A stretch of DNA of 64,000 nt, from the NCBI GenBank assembly GCA_934045905.1, contig OW203773.1, positions 15,673,246 to 15,737,245 on the forward strand. The letters are read 5' to 3'. Of this stretch, positions 10,399-22,253 are shown piece after piece (within the stretch, counting starts at the first letter, position 1; every line of letters begins with the position of its first letter). Source of the stretch: Leuctra nigra (Eukaryota > Arthropoda > Insecta > Plecoptera > Leuctridae). The position numbers and the translations under genes were made by a program. The notes under the pieces are model-generated. The model saw nothing but the letters and a program-made list of their open reading frames with translations, did no database searches and was not told where the DNA came from.

Positions 10399-10699
10399 AA
10401 GTAATTGAATGATAAAAGGCGAAATTATTTTATGGATATTGAATTGGGTGAAATAGTTTTGGGTCGTATTCACGGACCAGCTCTAAATAAGTGACTTTTT
10501 ATAATTGTTCTCTATTTTGTATTCAATTCGTTAATATTTTAATCACATTTTTATCCATTAGGCAGCCATGTCTGCGTTCCAAATTATTTTCTATCAAATA
10601 AAAAAAATTAAAAAAAGCTTAATGGGGCATGGTTTTCTTAATTTGTACATGATTTTTTATTAACATCAACAGATTTCAGTGCATTTTGGACAGTCTCGC

Positions 10700-11514
10700 G
10701 CTCACCTCTAATTGAGCGAGCGAAGCGAGCGTCTCCTTTTGGCTCTTTTGGCACGGACCTCTGTTTTTTTTTTTTGTGTTTTTTTTCTGTTACTGAGGCT
10801 ATACATGTTACAGTTTTTCTTCGATCGAGCTGAAATTTTGCACACATGTTTATACATTCTCTGGGCGTTGCTTACCCAAATTTTTTTTGAAATCCATTCA
10901 TTGGCTAAAATTTAACAATACATCTCCTGATGTTAGGTTGAAAAATGAAACTGGTCTTCGATAAATCTGATCAAACTCATATTTTGGCTATACAGGTCAG
11001 AGTTTTTCTTTGATCGAGCTGAAATTTTGCACACATGTAAAACCAACCTTCTCTGTTTGCATACCATAATTTTTTTTGAAATCCATTCATTGATTAAAAT
11101 TTAAATAAATATCTCCTGATAGGCTGAAAATTGAAAACGGTCTTCGATAATTCTGATCAAACTCATATTTTGCATGATCATTAAGACCAATATTGTCTCT
11201 TATTTTACAAAATTTCATCCCAATCAGTTAAGAACGTATGAACTTAATTGACATTTTTAATATCTGTCAGTAATGAAGTATCGAAATGAATGTTTTCCAG
11301 TGCCAATTGAAAATTGATTCTGATTTGCTTTATGAACCAGGTGCTTAGATGCTATTTTAAAGTTTCGATGAAAATCATATACTTTTAAGTTGATATCATA
11401 ATCAATTCAATATGGATGTATATGTTTTCTGTGCGTTGTGTACGCATTTCCGGTTCGAGAATTTGCATGTACCCGTGCTCGCTCATCAACGCGTTACACT
11501 GAGCGTTTTCCTAG
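10700..11514 (-). repeat. CTAGG...CTCGCTCAAT dispersed repeat, copy 2 (inverted)
   Basis: Reverse-oriented relative of 4886-5738. GAGCGAGCGAAGCGAGCG lies near 10715 and GAGCGTTTTCCTAG ends at 11514. The inner phrase GAGCTGAAATTTTGCACACATG appears near 10826 and 11015. Non-coding. Confidence 0.65.
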
Positions 11515-12404
11515 TAGCTAGGTAGCTACCTACGTCACAATACCGGATCGGAAATAGCCACTCCACTACAATACCAGGTGCCCTATTCTAAGGTTTTCAA
11601 ATCTTCCATTCTGAAGGATTTGGTTTGAAATTCAGAAGTTGGTATTCTAGAAGATAAATGGAAATGGGATAGGGTGAAGTTTTACAGGGAGTTAGAAAAA
11701 CTGTTATCAGTGAGCCACCGAGGCATTCCTATTTTCGACCAACCAATTTGATTGTGGGATCGCCTTTGGCAGGAAAATCCGTGACAAATTGAAGTCTTTT
11801 ATTATCCATCAAACTTTATTCAGAAAAATTTGCCGATTACCCCAAAAAACCTAGAATACATACAAAAAAAATTTCTCACAAATTTATTCTGTGGGCTCTC
11901 TTTTTGCGAATGATTTTTGCTGATAACCTCAGATAGGTCGTTGTACCTAAATATGTAGGTACTGCAATGAAATTACGGTCCTTAGGGAACATCTTTTCAT
12001 ATTGAATAATATTGGTAAATTTATTTACTCTACATAAATATAGGTCTACTAAAATGCCAACAAATTATTGGGATCTTTTTTTACGTCAGAATTAATTTAT
12101 TTTAAATGAAGTCATTCAAATGGTCAGCCGTATTCGTCCAAAAAAGTGATAAGAGATGGCGCTGCGGACGCTGTGTGATGCCCGCAGAGAGGAGGATTCA
12201 GTTCAAAGCCTACTTGGTTTCTTATTGCAAAACATGGTTCAAAGACACGCATTTTGCAGGATATTCAGACCTATGATGTCACTTTCAATATGATACTAAG
12301 TACTATTATGAATATATATATATGCGAATAAGATAATGGTTTCTTGATTATAAACTGTTGATAATTAATAAATTACTTTCAAAATCAAGTCAATACAGCT
12401 GTTA
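11515..12404. other. Intron 1 of ZNF-2, no gene seen
   Basis: AT-rich, without a supported gene or clear repeat edge. Inside the proposed intron 7250-22250. Confidence 0.4.
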
Positions 12405-12894
12405 GAGTGACGAGATTGGTTTGAGCTAGGATTATAACTCCACTGTCGTAGTGGGTGTTATAATCCTAGGTTTGAGTATCCGTTTCCTGTCCTCTCATTG
12501 GCTGAAGCCGGCTGAAACATTTCATGTTTGAAACACTATTGCATCGTAATTTGAACTCTGAGAAAAATTCTGAGGTGACAAATCGAACAAGCGTAATGTT
12601 TTCTTCATTCCTTATGAATTTGAGGTTTATATTTATAATAGTGTCGGATGTAGACCTATCTACATTTAGCACGATTCGTATGGGAAATACATTCTGTCTC
12701 CTGTCGGTAGTGTCAACTTCTACCGCTAGAGTTCTCACTGTAGCTTTTTTGGTCGAATAGTGACGTATGTTTATTACTTAATTTGTTTACTTCCACATTC
12801 AAGCCATTTTATGGCTTTGTGGACCTGAGTGTTTAATTTTTGTAAAGTGTATTTATCCTGTGTATTTGTAACAATAAAAAAAAAAAAAAAAAAA
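12405..12894 (+). repeat. Possible retroposed sequence with poly-A tail and hairpin
   Basis: Ends in AACAATAAA followed by a run of about 18 A (12875-12893), as expected of a reverse-transcribed RNA. Near its start is a 40-bp hairpin (AGGATTATAAC...GTTATAATCCT, 12429-12468). The overlapping frames at 12466-12738 and 12524-12760 resemble nothing recognised. The upstream edge is uncertain. Confidence 0.35.
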
Positions 12895-13539
12895 CTAGGT
12901 AACTGAAACAGCTAGAATATTTTTTTTGCGGTAAAATGTTGGTAAAAAAATATTTATATTTTGGTGATGTGTTAGTGTGATCAAAATACAAACATTATGT
13001 TTACAAATTGTTATGAAACAATTTGTTCCAGCAGTATCTCAAGTCTCAACTAATTAAATAACAATTATTCTGAAAACTTATTGATTGATAAGTGATATGT
13101 TCCGTATTAGGATAGATTAAAAAAAGAAACGAAAAACTATTGAATTTATAGAGCCCGCTTGAAATTCAATATATTTATAAAATATCAATATATTTACTGC
13201 TCAAATTACGTTTAGAACAACCAAAATGTAGTTATCAAACAAAAAGGAATTGATGAAAATGCTTACTTTTCTTTGATTTGTATAAAAATCTCAACTAATG
13301 ACTGCAAACCATTTAAAAAAAAATATATTGTATGGTTCTAAATATTGTATGGTTCAATTGTTCTAAACTCTACGGAGGTTTTACTGGGATAAAACATTTT
13401 CATGCCAAATTAGGCAATAAATAAAAAAATAAATTTAAATGATATTCACGATAATAAAAAAAAAATTAAACAGAAAATTAAAACGTGGATTATAAACTTA
13501 TTCCGTCAACTATTTGTTGAGCGAGCAAGTTTACATCAT

Positions 13540-13875
13540 TACGAAATAATTTTACAATTTGTGTACAACCAATTTGATTTCTAAAGTATAAGGGCAGTTA
13601 GGAAAATTTTAGATTTTTTGAGAAAAATCTCAAAGATTGGGATCGGAACTTTTTGATTTTCGACCAATCAGGAGATATTCTCATTTTTGAACCAATCAAA
13701 TGGCAGCTTTCAAAAACCATTCACGATTAAGTTAGAATGATATTAGTGTGCAAAATTTCAGCTCGATCGGAAAAAAATTGTGACCTGTGCCGTCCGGCTA
13801 AACACACACAAAAAACACTCAAAAAACATAGAAAGTGTCCAAAAGTGCAGAATGGAGACGCTCGCTCAATAACTT
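13540..13875 (+). repeat. Partial CTAGG...CTCGCTCAAT repeat, copy 3
   Basis: Carries the internal phrase GCAAAATTTCAGCTCGATCG (13749-13768), GACCTGTGC, and the right end GACGCTCGCTCAATAACTTCA. The left part is missing. The next DNA element starts about 40 bp downstream. Confidence 0.55.
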
Positions 13876-13916
13876 CAATTCAATTCAATTTATCTTTATT
13901 TGCACATTTATGGGCC

Positions 13917-15361
13917 ATTATCCCACTATATTAGTTTCGCTGTCCGAGTTGAATTGCTAACAGCAATTGAAAGAAAATGAGGGGTAATATTTTTTTTAAA
14001 TTGTATTACGTACACTATTTTTGTGTTTTTGTACAAAAATATTTTCAAAATTGCTACTTTTTTAGGTGAAAAGTAACCTCCGTCCCGTGTCCGTCTTTGA
14101 AAATTCAAAGTTTGAGCGCACGACATTAAATTTTGAGACAGTGAATAGGTATAGTAGGATGATTTTTTTTAATGCAAAGACCATGCAAAGTTTACATTTA
14201 CACAGATGAAACATCAGTTAGTCCACACAAATAATTGTAGTGATTTTTTAAAGGCTGTCCATCACTTTGGTTGTAACCTCCGTCCCGTTCGAAAACTCCT
14301 GCTTATTATATTCTTAAGATGCTGGTACAGACCCAGATTTTTTTTATCGGTTCGTCAACCAGTTTCCTTGAATTTGCTGCTTGCTTCATGGCGATATGTC
14401 GAAACGTAAAAAAATGAGAAATTATTATTCATCAAAAAAGGTGGGAGTACCCTTTCTCCCGTAACTCCTGTCCACCTATGTATAATTAAAACGTGTCAAG
14501 TTACATACTAGCATTAATTTTTATTAAATTGTACGATGTTGCAACGGAATATTTCTAGCGTTTTAAGTTTCTGGCACCTACCCCTAAATTACTGTCATCA
14601 TTTTTCTTCTTAAAAGTAACACCTGTCCCGCGTAACTCCTGTCCCAAAACAGCGATTTCAATGGGGTCAGGAACAACAAAAATTTTGAAATTTTCATTTG
14701 CGCATTATCTGATGCTTTAAAAGTTACCATTATATGTACAAAAGTATGTTAGAATATAAAAACTCTTGCAATAAGTGCTATAAATATGATTTTATTGGAC
14801 TCAAGTAACTACCGACCTTCCAAAATAACCACTGTCCCACCCTTAAAACTGTTGAAAAAATTAAAATACTGTTGATAGCATCTGTTTATATTTTTTTCCT
14901 AGTAATATATACAACAGTTTATTCATTTTAATTTAATTTGTATCATTTGCACTGTGATTTTCATGTGCAAAACTAAATTTAATGTTGAATTTTGATAAAT
15001 TCCGTCAAAATAGTAAGTACTTATGGCACACATTTTATGTTATTGGCATTTCTAATTCATGATAATTGTTTTTATAATAAGTCATATCATCAACTTACGA
15101 ATAAATACTATAAGCAAGTAATCAGAGTTACATATTTTATATTGTAGGATTTAATATGTGTGGGACGGAGGTTACTAAAATGAACGTTTCATAATGCAAA
15201 ATCCTAAATAATTTCGAAACACACCGAGGATCGATCGAAGCTACTTTCCAGATGGCTTCCCAAATATATAAGTAATATTAAAAAAATTAATGCAACATGA
15301 AACAAGTAAAAAAAATAAAAAATGGAAAAAAATGTCTGAAACTAATATAGTGGGATAATGC
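13917..15361. mobile_element. DNA element with interspersed TAACNNCNGTCCC motifs
   Basis: Bounded by exact inverted repeats CATTATCCCACTATATTAG (13918 on) and its complement ending near 15360. The interior holds seven copies of one motif: TAACCTCCGTCCC (14074, 14274), TAACTCCTGTCC (14462), TAACACCTGTCCC (14617), TAACTCCTGTCCC (14633), TAACCACTGTCCC (14826) and an inverted one (15162). Most lie roughly 160-200 bp apart. No transposase frame. The motif spread resembles protein-binding sites of a non-autonomous element, which is inference. Confidence 0.65.
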
Positions 15362-16024
15362 AAAAAGTTTTTATGTTTTTATATACAAAAAGGCGTCATT
15401 CAACATTATAATGAACCCATTGGCCATTGTTGATCTACCATGTACAACAAATGCAACAAATGTTATTTGATGTGAAACGATACAGAACAATGCCTTTTTT
15501 AAAAAACATCTCAAAAGTTTTCCGAATTTCGATTAGATGGTTGGCCAAATTTCTTATTTTGCAAAAAACACATTGTTGTCATTATCAAATTATCCAATTA
15601 TCAACCTAGTCGAATAGCATATCAAATGAATGATTTTGATTAGTACAACAAATTAAAACAAATATGACCATTAAAAAGGTCATACAAAGGTCATGAGAAG
15701 CCAAACAGTGGTAAAATTTCTCATTATTAAGCGTCCTTAAGGCTAATTGCCATTATGTCATCGTAAATAATGCACTTTTTGACACCAATCGATCCAAAAT
15801 TTAATAGTTTATAACATTTAAAAAAATCACAACAATTCATCAACCGTGTGTGAGACAATTATTTTTTTATTAATTTCAAAATTTTGATATTTTGGTGAAG
15901 GAAAAATTGAACGTATAGTATCAATGATTGATTCCAGTTTCTGAAGAAAATCTGTACAATTGTGATCATGCAGGTATTATTTAGGGAATTTCGGTTAGAT
16001 CAAGCTCAGAAGTTCTGCAAATAC

Positions 16025-16067
16025 CAATGCTTGCTTATCAACGCATTACACTGAGCGTTTTCATAGT
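16025..16067 (-). repeat. Terminus of the CTAGG...CTCGCTCAAT repeat (fragment)
   Basis: CAACGCATTACACTGAGCG followed by TTTTCATAG matches the inverted left end of that family, otherwise intact at 4886 and 49801. The rest of this copy is not clear. Confidence 0.45.
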
Positions 16068-16583
16068 CTTAGAAAAAGTAAAAAGGCTTTAAAAACATTA
16101 TTATAATATTTTTTAATTCCAGTCTGTGAGGTTAGAAATTACCTAGGGAATTGGATGATAAACCTCGAAAACATAAAAAAAATCACCATATTCTCATAAA
16201 AATAGCTTATTAACTTAACTTCAGTAGGTACATATTAAATTTTATTTTTTGGGGGGGTCAAATTAGGATTTGCAATATTAGAATAAGAATTAAGGAGATA
16301 GTAATAGAAACTAACAAATACCACACATTTTTTCATTACACTCGTCTTATAATAATGGGTCTTTGCGCATGAACTTTTTTCCAATATTTTCGGAAGTAGA
16401 ATTTCTCTCAATTTCTTATTTTGTTTTTAGTTTTTTAAGCCAAATCCTGGAAAATACCGTTAAGTTACACATAATTTCACCCCAATTTTCCGTTCGTTAT
16501 GAGGGCGCCACTAGTTCCTGCTAAGGTATATTATTGGCTGATACTTTTAAATTGTTATAATTAATTAACTAGGAAAAATATAT

Positions 16584-19500
16584 GTACCGTCAACCGGGGT
16601 GGCTATGGACGATTTTAGCATAATTTGAAGTCCTGTGAATAGCCGAGCAGTAACAAACCTCTATCTCGTCAAATAAAGAAGTTTGTCACATCGGTCTTAT
16701 AATAAGCTGAAAATTTGCACAAATGTTCTTCGCACCCTAACACATCCACCATTCAAAAAAAAACAAAAAAAAAACACCGGAAGCCACCCCAAAAAAATAA
16801 AAACAAAAAATTATGGACGGCCAGAGGACCCGGCCATTTCAAACATACAATGCGTTATCCTCGAAAGTAATTGGAATAAAATTATGAAAAAAATACAGTA
16901 CACAAAAAACATATTGGTGAAGACATTGGTGCAGATGTCATTGGCCAAAATCTTTTTGTTTTGATTGTATGCATTTTTGAACACATTTTTGAACTGCAAT
17001 TTTTTTGACCGCACTTATTTTGTATTTTAATCGTTTGAGAAACATTTCTCGCGATGACCTATTATTTATTTGGGTGGGAAATGAAGAGTATATATCCATG
17101 AAGTTTTGTGATTTTTTTGAGATTTATTGGACGCGATCTTATTAGTGATATGGTATTTTTAGTTCGCGGAAGTTTTTTCTTGTCCCGCTGCGCCTGACCT
17201 GGCAACACACTGCGCTAGTAGTACGTACGCGTTAGGTTTGGAAGGTTCGAAGCCATAACCACTCGACACATTTTATAGTCTGTCATAATAAACTTAACGA
17301 TTCAGCTTTTAGAATAAACAGTTGCATCATTAAAAATAAGTCGGTCTCCGATGTTACCCGAACTTTCATTGTATCATCTGATCGTTGTTGTGCAGCGTCT
17401 ATAATGCGTTGTTTAAGTGAAGTTGGATTCATATTTACAAGTGAAAATTTGCGGTCAGTCTTCTGCTTGTCCTGAATTTAATTCCAGATAAAACAATGCA
17501 TGTTCCATTTAAAGGGTGTTGTGTCTGTCCTCGACAATCGTCTGAGGGGAGGTGGTGTTGGTGTTTCTCTGTCTGCACTTTCTTCAAGCTTTCTTTTGGT
17601 GGCGTATTCGAGTTGTCTTTTGTTTGAGTATAACAATTTACATGTTCCATGAAATTTAAATGGAAAATCTTCTGGTTTTCTCTTTCTGTATTGTAAAAGT
17701 TTGGCGACCACATCATCATCCCGGACCGTACAAGCTTTGATAAGAGACAGCAGTCCCTTTTTTGTGATTTTAACTATCGTGTCATTTTTAGTCAATTTAA
17801 TATTACAATATACCTACACATGAATTGTGGTCGGTGGTTTGTTCCTCGATTAGTTCTAAACAAATATCTCTGATTTATATGATGATGTTGATAGTTTATT
17901 CAGATGTGTGACTTTACCATCTTCTTTCTCTATATTTGAGAAAAGATTCAATCAGTCACGTATGAGTAGTACAATTGAACAGCTTATAAAAATGTGTAGG
18001 TATTTTAACTTACCCATTATTGTTCACGAATGTGACTGTGATTCTCACCCACACATTTAATATTAAATATAATAAAATATAGAATTGTAAGATGATAGGA
18101 AACAAATTATAAGCAAATAGCTATGCACTATAGCACACTATAGATATACACTATACGCAAAACAATTTCACTGCACTTTGAAAACTGATCAAACGGAAAT
18201 GCACATCATTCCTCCAGGAGTTCTGAACTGAATGCATTATCCTGTAACACAACATACCGCAGGACAGTGGGATCTTGATATTTAATGTCTTTTTCCAAAT
18301 GTATCAACTTGTCAATTTTAATCACTACACGTGTTTAACTTCAGTTTTGGGTTTTTGAAATAAAAGTGAAGTTTAAAAGCCATGTCCTGCGGCAATGAAG
18401 AGTCAAATAAATGAGATTCGGGGCTTGTTAGTTCTAAACCTATAAAATGTAATGTCTTTCTTGGGGGTCAGATCTAAGGGTAGACCATCTGGTCAATGTC
18501 AAAGGTCAAGAGTTGAGGGTGGAATGTAAAAATCTTTATATTTGAGGGTGGTTTCAAGTTAACTTGAAGCCAAACACTGCATCTGATTCTGGAAGAGCTC
18601 ATACCATTGGCATGTGTCAACCAATCATAAATAGTTTTTATTTTTAAGAATTGTGAGAAACATGGTAGGTTTTTAGAGAGTAAAGAGAACATAAGAAATC
18701 GGACTGTGGAAATAAGTAACAACTGTAGTCAAGTGTGACTGTGAGTGCTATACGCTAACTGAATATTTCATAGTTAGTTGTTGAGTGTAATTGTGAAAGA
18801 AGATAGTGAAAAGTTGGCCCTATAGTTGTCCTAAGTGAAACCGCCCTCCCCTGCAGTTGACAACAAACATTGGATTACACAACTGACAATATCAACATCA
18901 GCAACATATACCCGTATCATAATACAATAATAAATGAGTGTCATTGCCTCGAAAACCTCTTAAACGAATCATAAAAATTATTTACGCAGCGCTTTATGAG
19001 CTCACATCTCACATTTCATACATAAATAGTTTCTTATTTTACATCTCTAAAAATAATTGAAAACGAAACACGAAGTTTGTTGTTTACAGTGTGAATGTTT
19101 TCGAACATAATGTTACCGATGTTATACTACACCAGAGTAAAAGTTATCAGTTATGATGTAATTTGTATTGCGAACCTTCCAAACCTAACGCGTACGTACT
19201 ACTAGCGCAGTGTGTTGCCAGGTCAGGCGCAGCGGGACAAGAAAAACTTCCGCGAACTAAAAATACCATTTCACTAATAAGATCGCGTCCAATAAATCTC
19301 AAAAAATTCACAAAACTTCATGGATATATACTCTTCATTTTCCACCCAAATAAATATTAGGTCATCGCGAGAAATGTTACTCAAACGATTAAAATACAAA
19401 ATAAGCGCGGTCAAAAAAATTGCAGTTCAAAAATGTGTTCAAAAATGCATACAATCAAAACAAAAAGATTTTGGCCAATGACATCTGCACCAATGTCTTC

Positions 19501-20645
19501 GCCAATATGTTTTTGGTGTATTGTATTTTTTTCATAATTTTATTCCAATTACTTTCGAGGATAACGCATTGTATGTTTGAAATGGCCGGGTTCCCTGGAC
19601 GTCCATAATTTTTTGTTTATATTTTTTGGGGGTGGCTTCCGGTGAAGTTTTTTTGTTTTTTTTTGAATGGTGGATGTGTTAGGGTGCGAAGAACATTTGT
19701 GCAAATTTTCAGCTTATTATAAGACCGATGTGACAAATGTCTAATTTTAATTCTATTACTGCACGGCTAGAACTCATGGTGGTCAAATTTTTTATTTTGG
19801 TTTGGCCAAAAGTGCTGTTGGGGTCTAAGGAAAGCATAGAGACTCACACATATTTTTTCCCTCCATAATACACATGTTTTTTTTTTAAATTTTAAAATGT
19901 CCAAACTCACCCCGGGGGTGGGGGTGACTTTAGACACACACGTAAAATCAATGAAAAATCATATTAAACCAACAGCAGGTGTGACTTTGGACAGTATTTA
20001 TGTTTTAAAAAAGATTTTTGATCATATAAGCCATTTTTTGCATGAAAAAAGAACGTTATTATCCAGTTTATTATAAAATGCTTGAATATGCATTACAATA
20101 CCAAAAGGGCACTTCAATTACCAAATTAAATTATAGGTAGTACTAGACTAGGTAGTAACATATGATATCACAACCTAATGATTCAAAGGCCCTTTGGTAA
20201 TGATTTTTGGTAATGCCAAGCTCCCTTTAGCATTGTCCAACTTCACCCCTGAAAAGCACAAAAATCGGAAAAACGTGATAACCACCCACTCAAACTCAAT
20301 GAAAAAAAAATTATTTAATCAAAACCTCAAAACAACACATCAAATTGGAAACTGATTCAGGTCTGAACATATTTTAAAACATATGCTATTGTGGGACACA
20401 GGAAGTTTACAGCCTATGAAAAAAGCACTTTTTATGGACATATATATAAAAATTATTTTACTAAACAAGAATGGTTACAAATTCCATGAAAAAGTGTTCC
20501 CTCCACTCCTCAAAGACCTTGAAGCACCCACGATTTTTTTTAGTTCAAAGTTTAGCCGCTTGGGCACAGGAGAGCTATGTTTATGCTGAAATTTCAAATT
20601 GGACAAAGTCACCCCGGCGTCCAAAGTGACCCGGGTTTACGGTAC
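16584..20645. mobile_element. 4-kb foldback DNA element
   Basis: Ends GTACCGTCAACCGGGGTG (16584) and CACCCCGG...GTTTACGGTAC (to 20645) are inverted. Long arms are near-mirror images: 16680-17265 (aagaagtttgtcacatcgg through caacacactgcgctagtag) matches 19170-19740 reversed. The right arm has about 800 extra bases with repeats of GGGGTGACTTTGGACA near 19919, 19982, 20236 (inverted) and 20601 (inverted). A dead protein remnant lies at 17290-17795 on the minus strand. Confidence 0.75.
17290..17795 (-). pseudogene. Degenerate element-encoded protein remnant
   Basis: The minus-strand frame from 17795 starts MTKNDTIVKITKKGLLSL and gives 105 aa to a TAA at 17478-17480. It continues in frame beyond the stop (DKQKTDRKFSLVNMN, then QRIIDAAQQRSDDTMKVR). 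The pattern FHGTC near residue 50, FKWNMHC and a downstream ISLKQRII-type helix recalls uncharacterised proteins of invertebrate DNA elements that pair Cys/His residues. The exact family cannot be named. The internal stop and the position inside the foldback element argue that it is dead. Confidence 0.5.
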
Positions 20646-20952
20646 TGACATTAAATTAAATGTGATTATGTTAATGCACGATCAAGATTCTTCAGCAGCG
20701 AGTAAAACGCCTTCCCAGCTCAAGGGTACTCATTACTCTGTCACTTACCTACCGCTGTCATTACACTCCAAACCACTGTAACTTGGATCATTTAAATGAC
20801 CTGTTGACGAAAGTATGTATGTCATTTAACATCCTACATTAATTTGACTTGACCAAAATATACCTTATTGACAATAAATTGAGTTTTTTTGATTTTCAAA
20901 ATTGCATTTGTAAAATTCACATACAAACTCCCTTTTTACAAACTTTCAGATT

Positions 20953-21130
20953 ATGAGCCGGATTTTACAAATAAAATGACCATTTCAATCCATCTTAATT
21001 TTGCTGCCAACGAAGTGTCTCAGAGAGGATAGATTTAATCTCCCCCCCCCCCCCCCCCCACCCCCTGTAATTATATTTTAAATATAACTTTTAAAATCAT
21101 GAAATGTAATTTAAATGATTGAGTGCTATA
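20953..21130 (+). other. Intron tail of the ZNF-2 unit (copy of 1-180)
   Basis: Starts atgagccgga like base 1 and has the same poly-C run. Continues at 21923-22250 after the MITE. Lies in the proposed ZNF-2 intron. Confidence 0.7.
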
Positions 21131-21922
21131 CCGGGTGGCCCAAAAAACGCACAATGGGCTAGACATCACTGTGACGAAACTACTCAACAAACAAGGCTGA
21201 AATTTTCACGTAATATATGCAAAATACTAAGGTTTGATGTGTGAAAGTTTCAAAAACACTTCTTTTGTAGGAAAAAAATTGCAGCTGCTAGATTATAGTT
21301 GTCGAAAAATCGATTATATAACGAGCCGCGTTCAAAAAACGGCCATGAGCGGGACACTCTTAACTCTTTCTTCAAAAACGATATCAAGCTGAAAATTTCA
21401 TATCTTGTTCAAAATATATTTCCATCAATTGTGTAAAAATTGTAATAGGTACATTTGGATCATTGTAGCAAAAGTTGTGGAATCTTGAAGTTGAGCTTCA
21501 AAGCAGAATATTCGGGAGATAATTTCACAAGTTTTATTGTACGATAATTTTAAAATGTGAAATCATCGTTCGGATTTTCTGCTTTATGCTGAACTTCAAG
21601 ACAACATAACTTTCTTTCCATGTATCCATTATATTTAAATTTGTTCGGCTTGATATCGTTAGCATTTTTGAATAAACAGCGTCCCGACCAATTGACATTC
21701 TCTGAAGGCGCGCTGTTTGAGCTCCGTATAATCTACCTTTCAACAACCAAATTAGAACAGCTGTAACTGGCTGTCCTACAAAAGTTATGCTTTTGAAACT
21801 TTCACACATCAAACCTTAGTAGGTATGTTGTTTATATTGTCATACATTTTCAAGCCGATTTGTGCAGTACAGTATCGTCACAGAAATATCTCGCCCATTG
21901 TGCGCTTTTTGGGGCCACCCGG
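21131..21922. mobile_element. 792-bp MITE with long inverted ends and TA target
   Basis: CCGGGTGGCCCAAAAAACGC at the left is mirrored at the right end. The inverted similarity continues for over 100 bp, including CTAAGGTTTGATGTGTGAAAG near 21228 and its complement near 21800. The ZNF-1 copy of this intron (gagtgctatataaataaatc, near 180-200) is an empty site and shows insertion at TA. This fits a Tc1/mariner-type non-autonomous element. No transposase frame. Confidence 0.85.
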
Positions 21923-22238
21923 TATATATCATTCCATAATGGAAATTAAGATATGACTCAAATCGGAAGAAAATAACATGTATTAAGACTTTTTTAACAT
22001 GCTTTCAAAACTAAACGCACCACAATGCTTCAAATTTAGTTTAAAATTACAACTTTTCGTGGAGCATGAACTGAGAGATGGAACTATTACATTTCAAAGC
22101 CACTTTGAAAGCTAGGATTGGCAAGTGTCCTTTGTTGATGACAATCCTACTTTAGCAGATCGTCTTTCACTTCTTTCTTTCTTATGTCCCCAGCCCCCCA
22201 CAATAAAACACTCTGGAAATAGCTACTTATATATCATG

Positions 22239-22253
22239 ATATTGTTGCAGACA
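22239..22253 (+). other. Splice acceptor and 5' leader of the ZNF-2 coding exon
   Basis: attgttgcag/ACAATGG with AG at 22249-22250. The same junction precedes each paralog. It puts the start at 22254 and leaves the in-frame ATG at 22125 in intron. Confidence 0.75.

Noticed and set aside
8739..10404. Plus-strand frames of 64-101 codons opposite the reverse transcriptase
   Set aside because: Antisense shadows of the RT gene, Ser/Pro/Phe-rich by composition.
12466..12760. Overlapping 78- and 90-codon frames as genes
   Set aside because: They lie on opposite strands over the same bases, have no recognisable features, and sit in a possible retroposed sequence.
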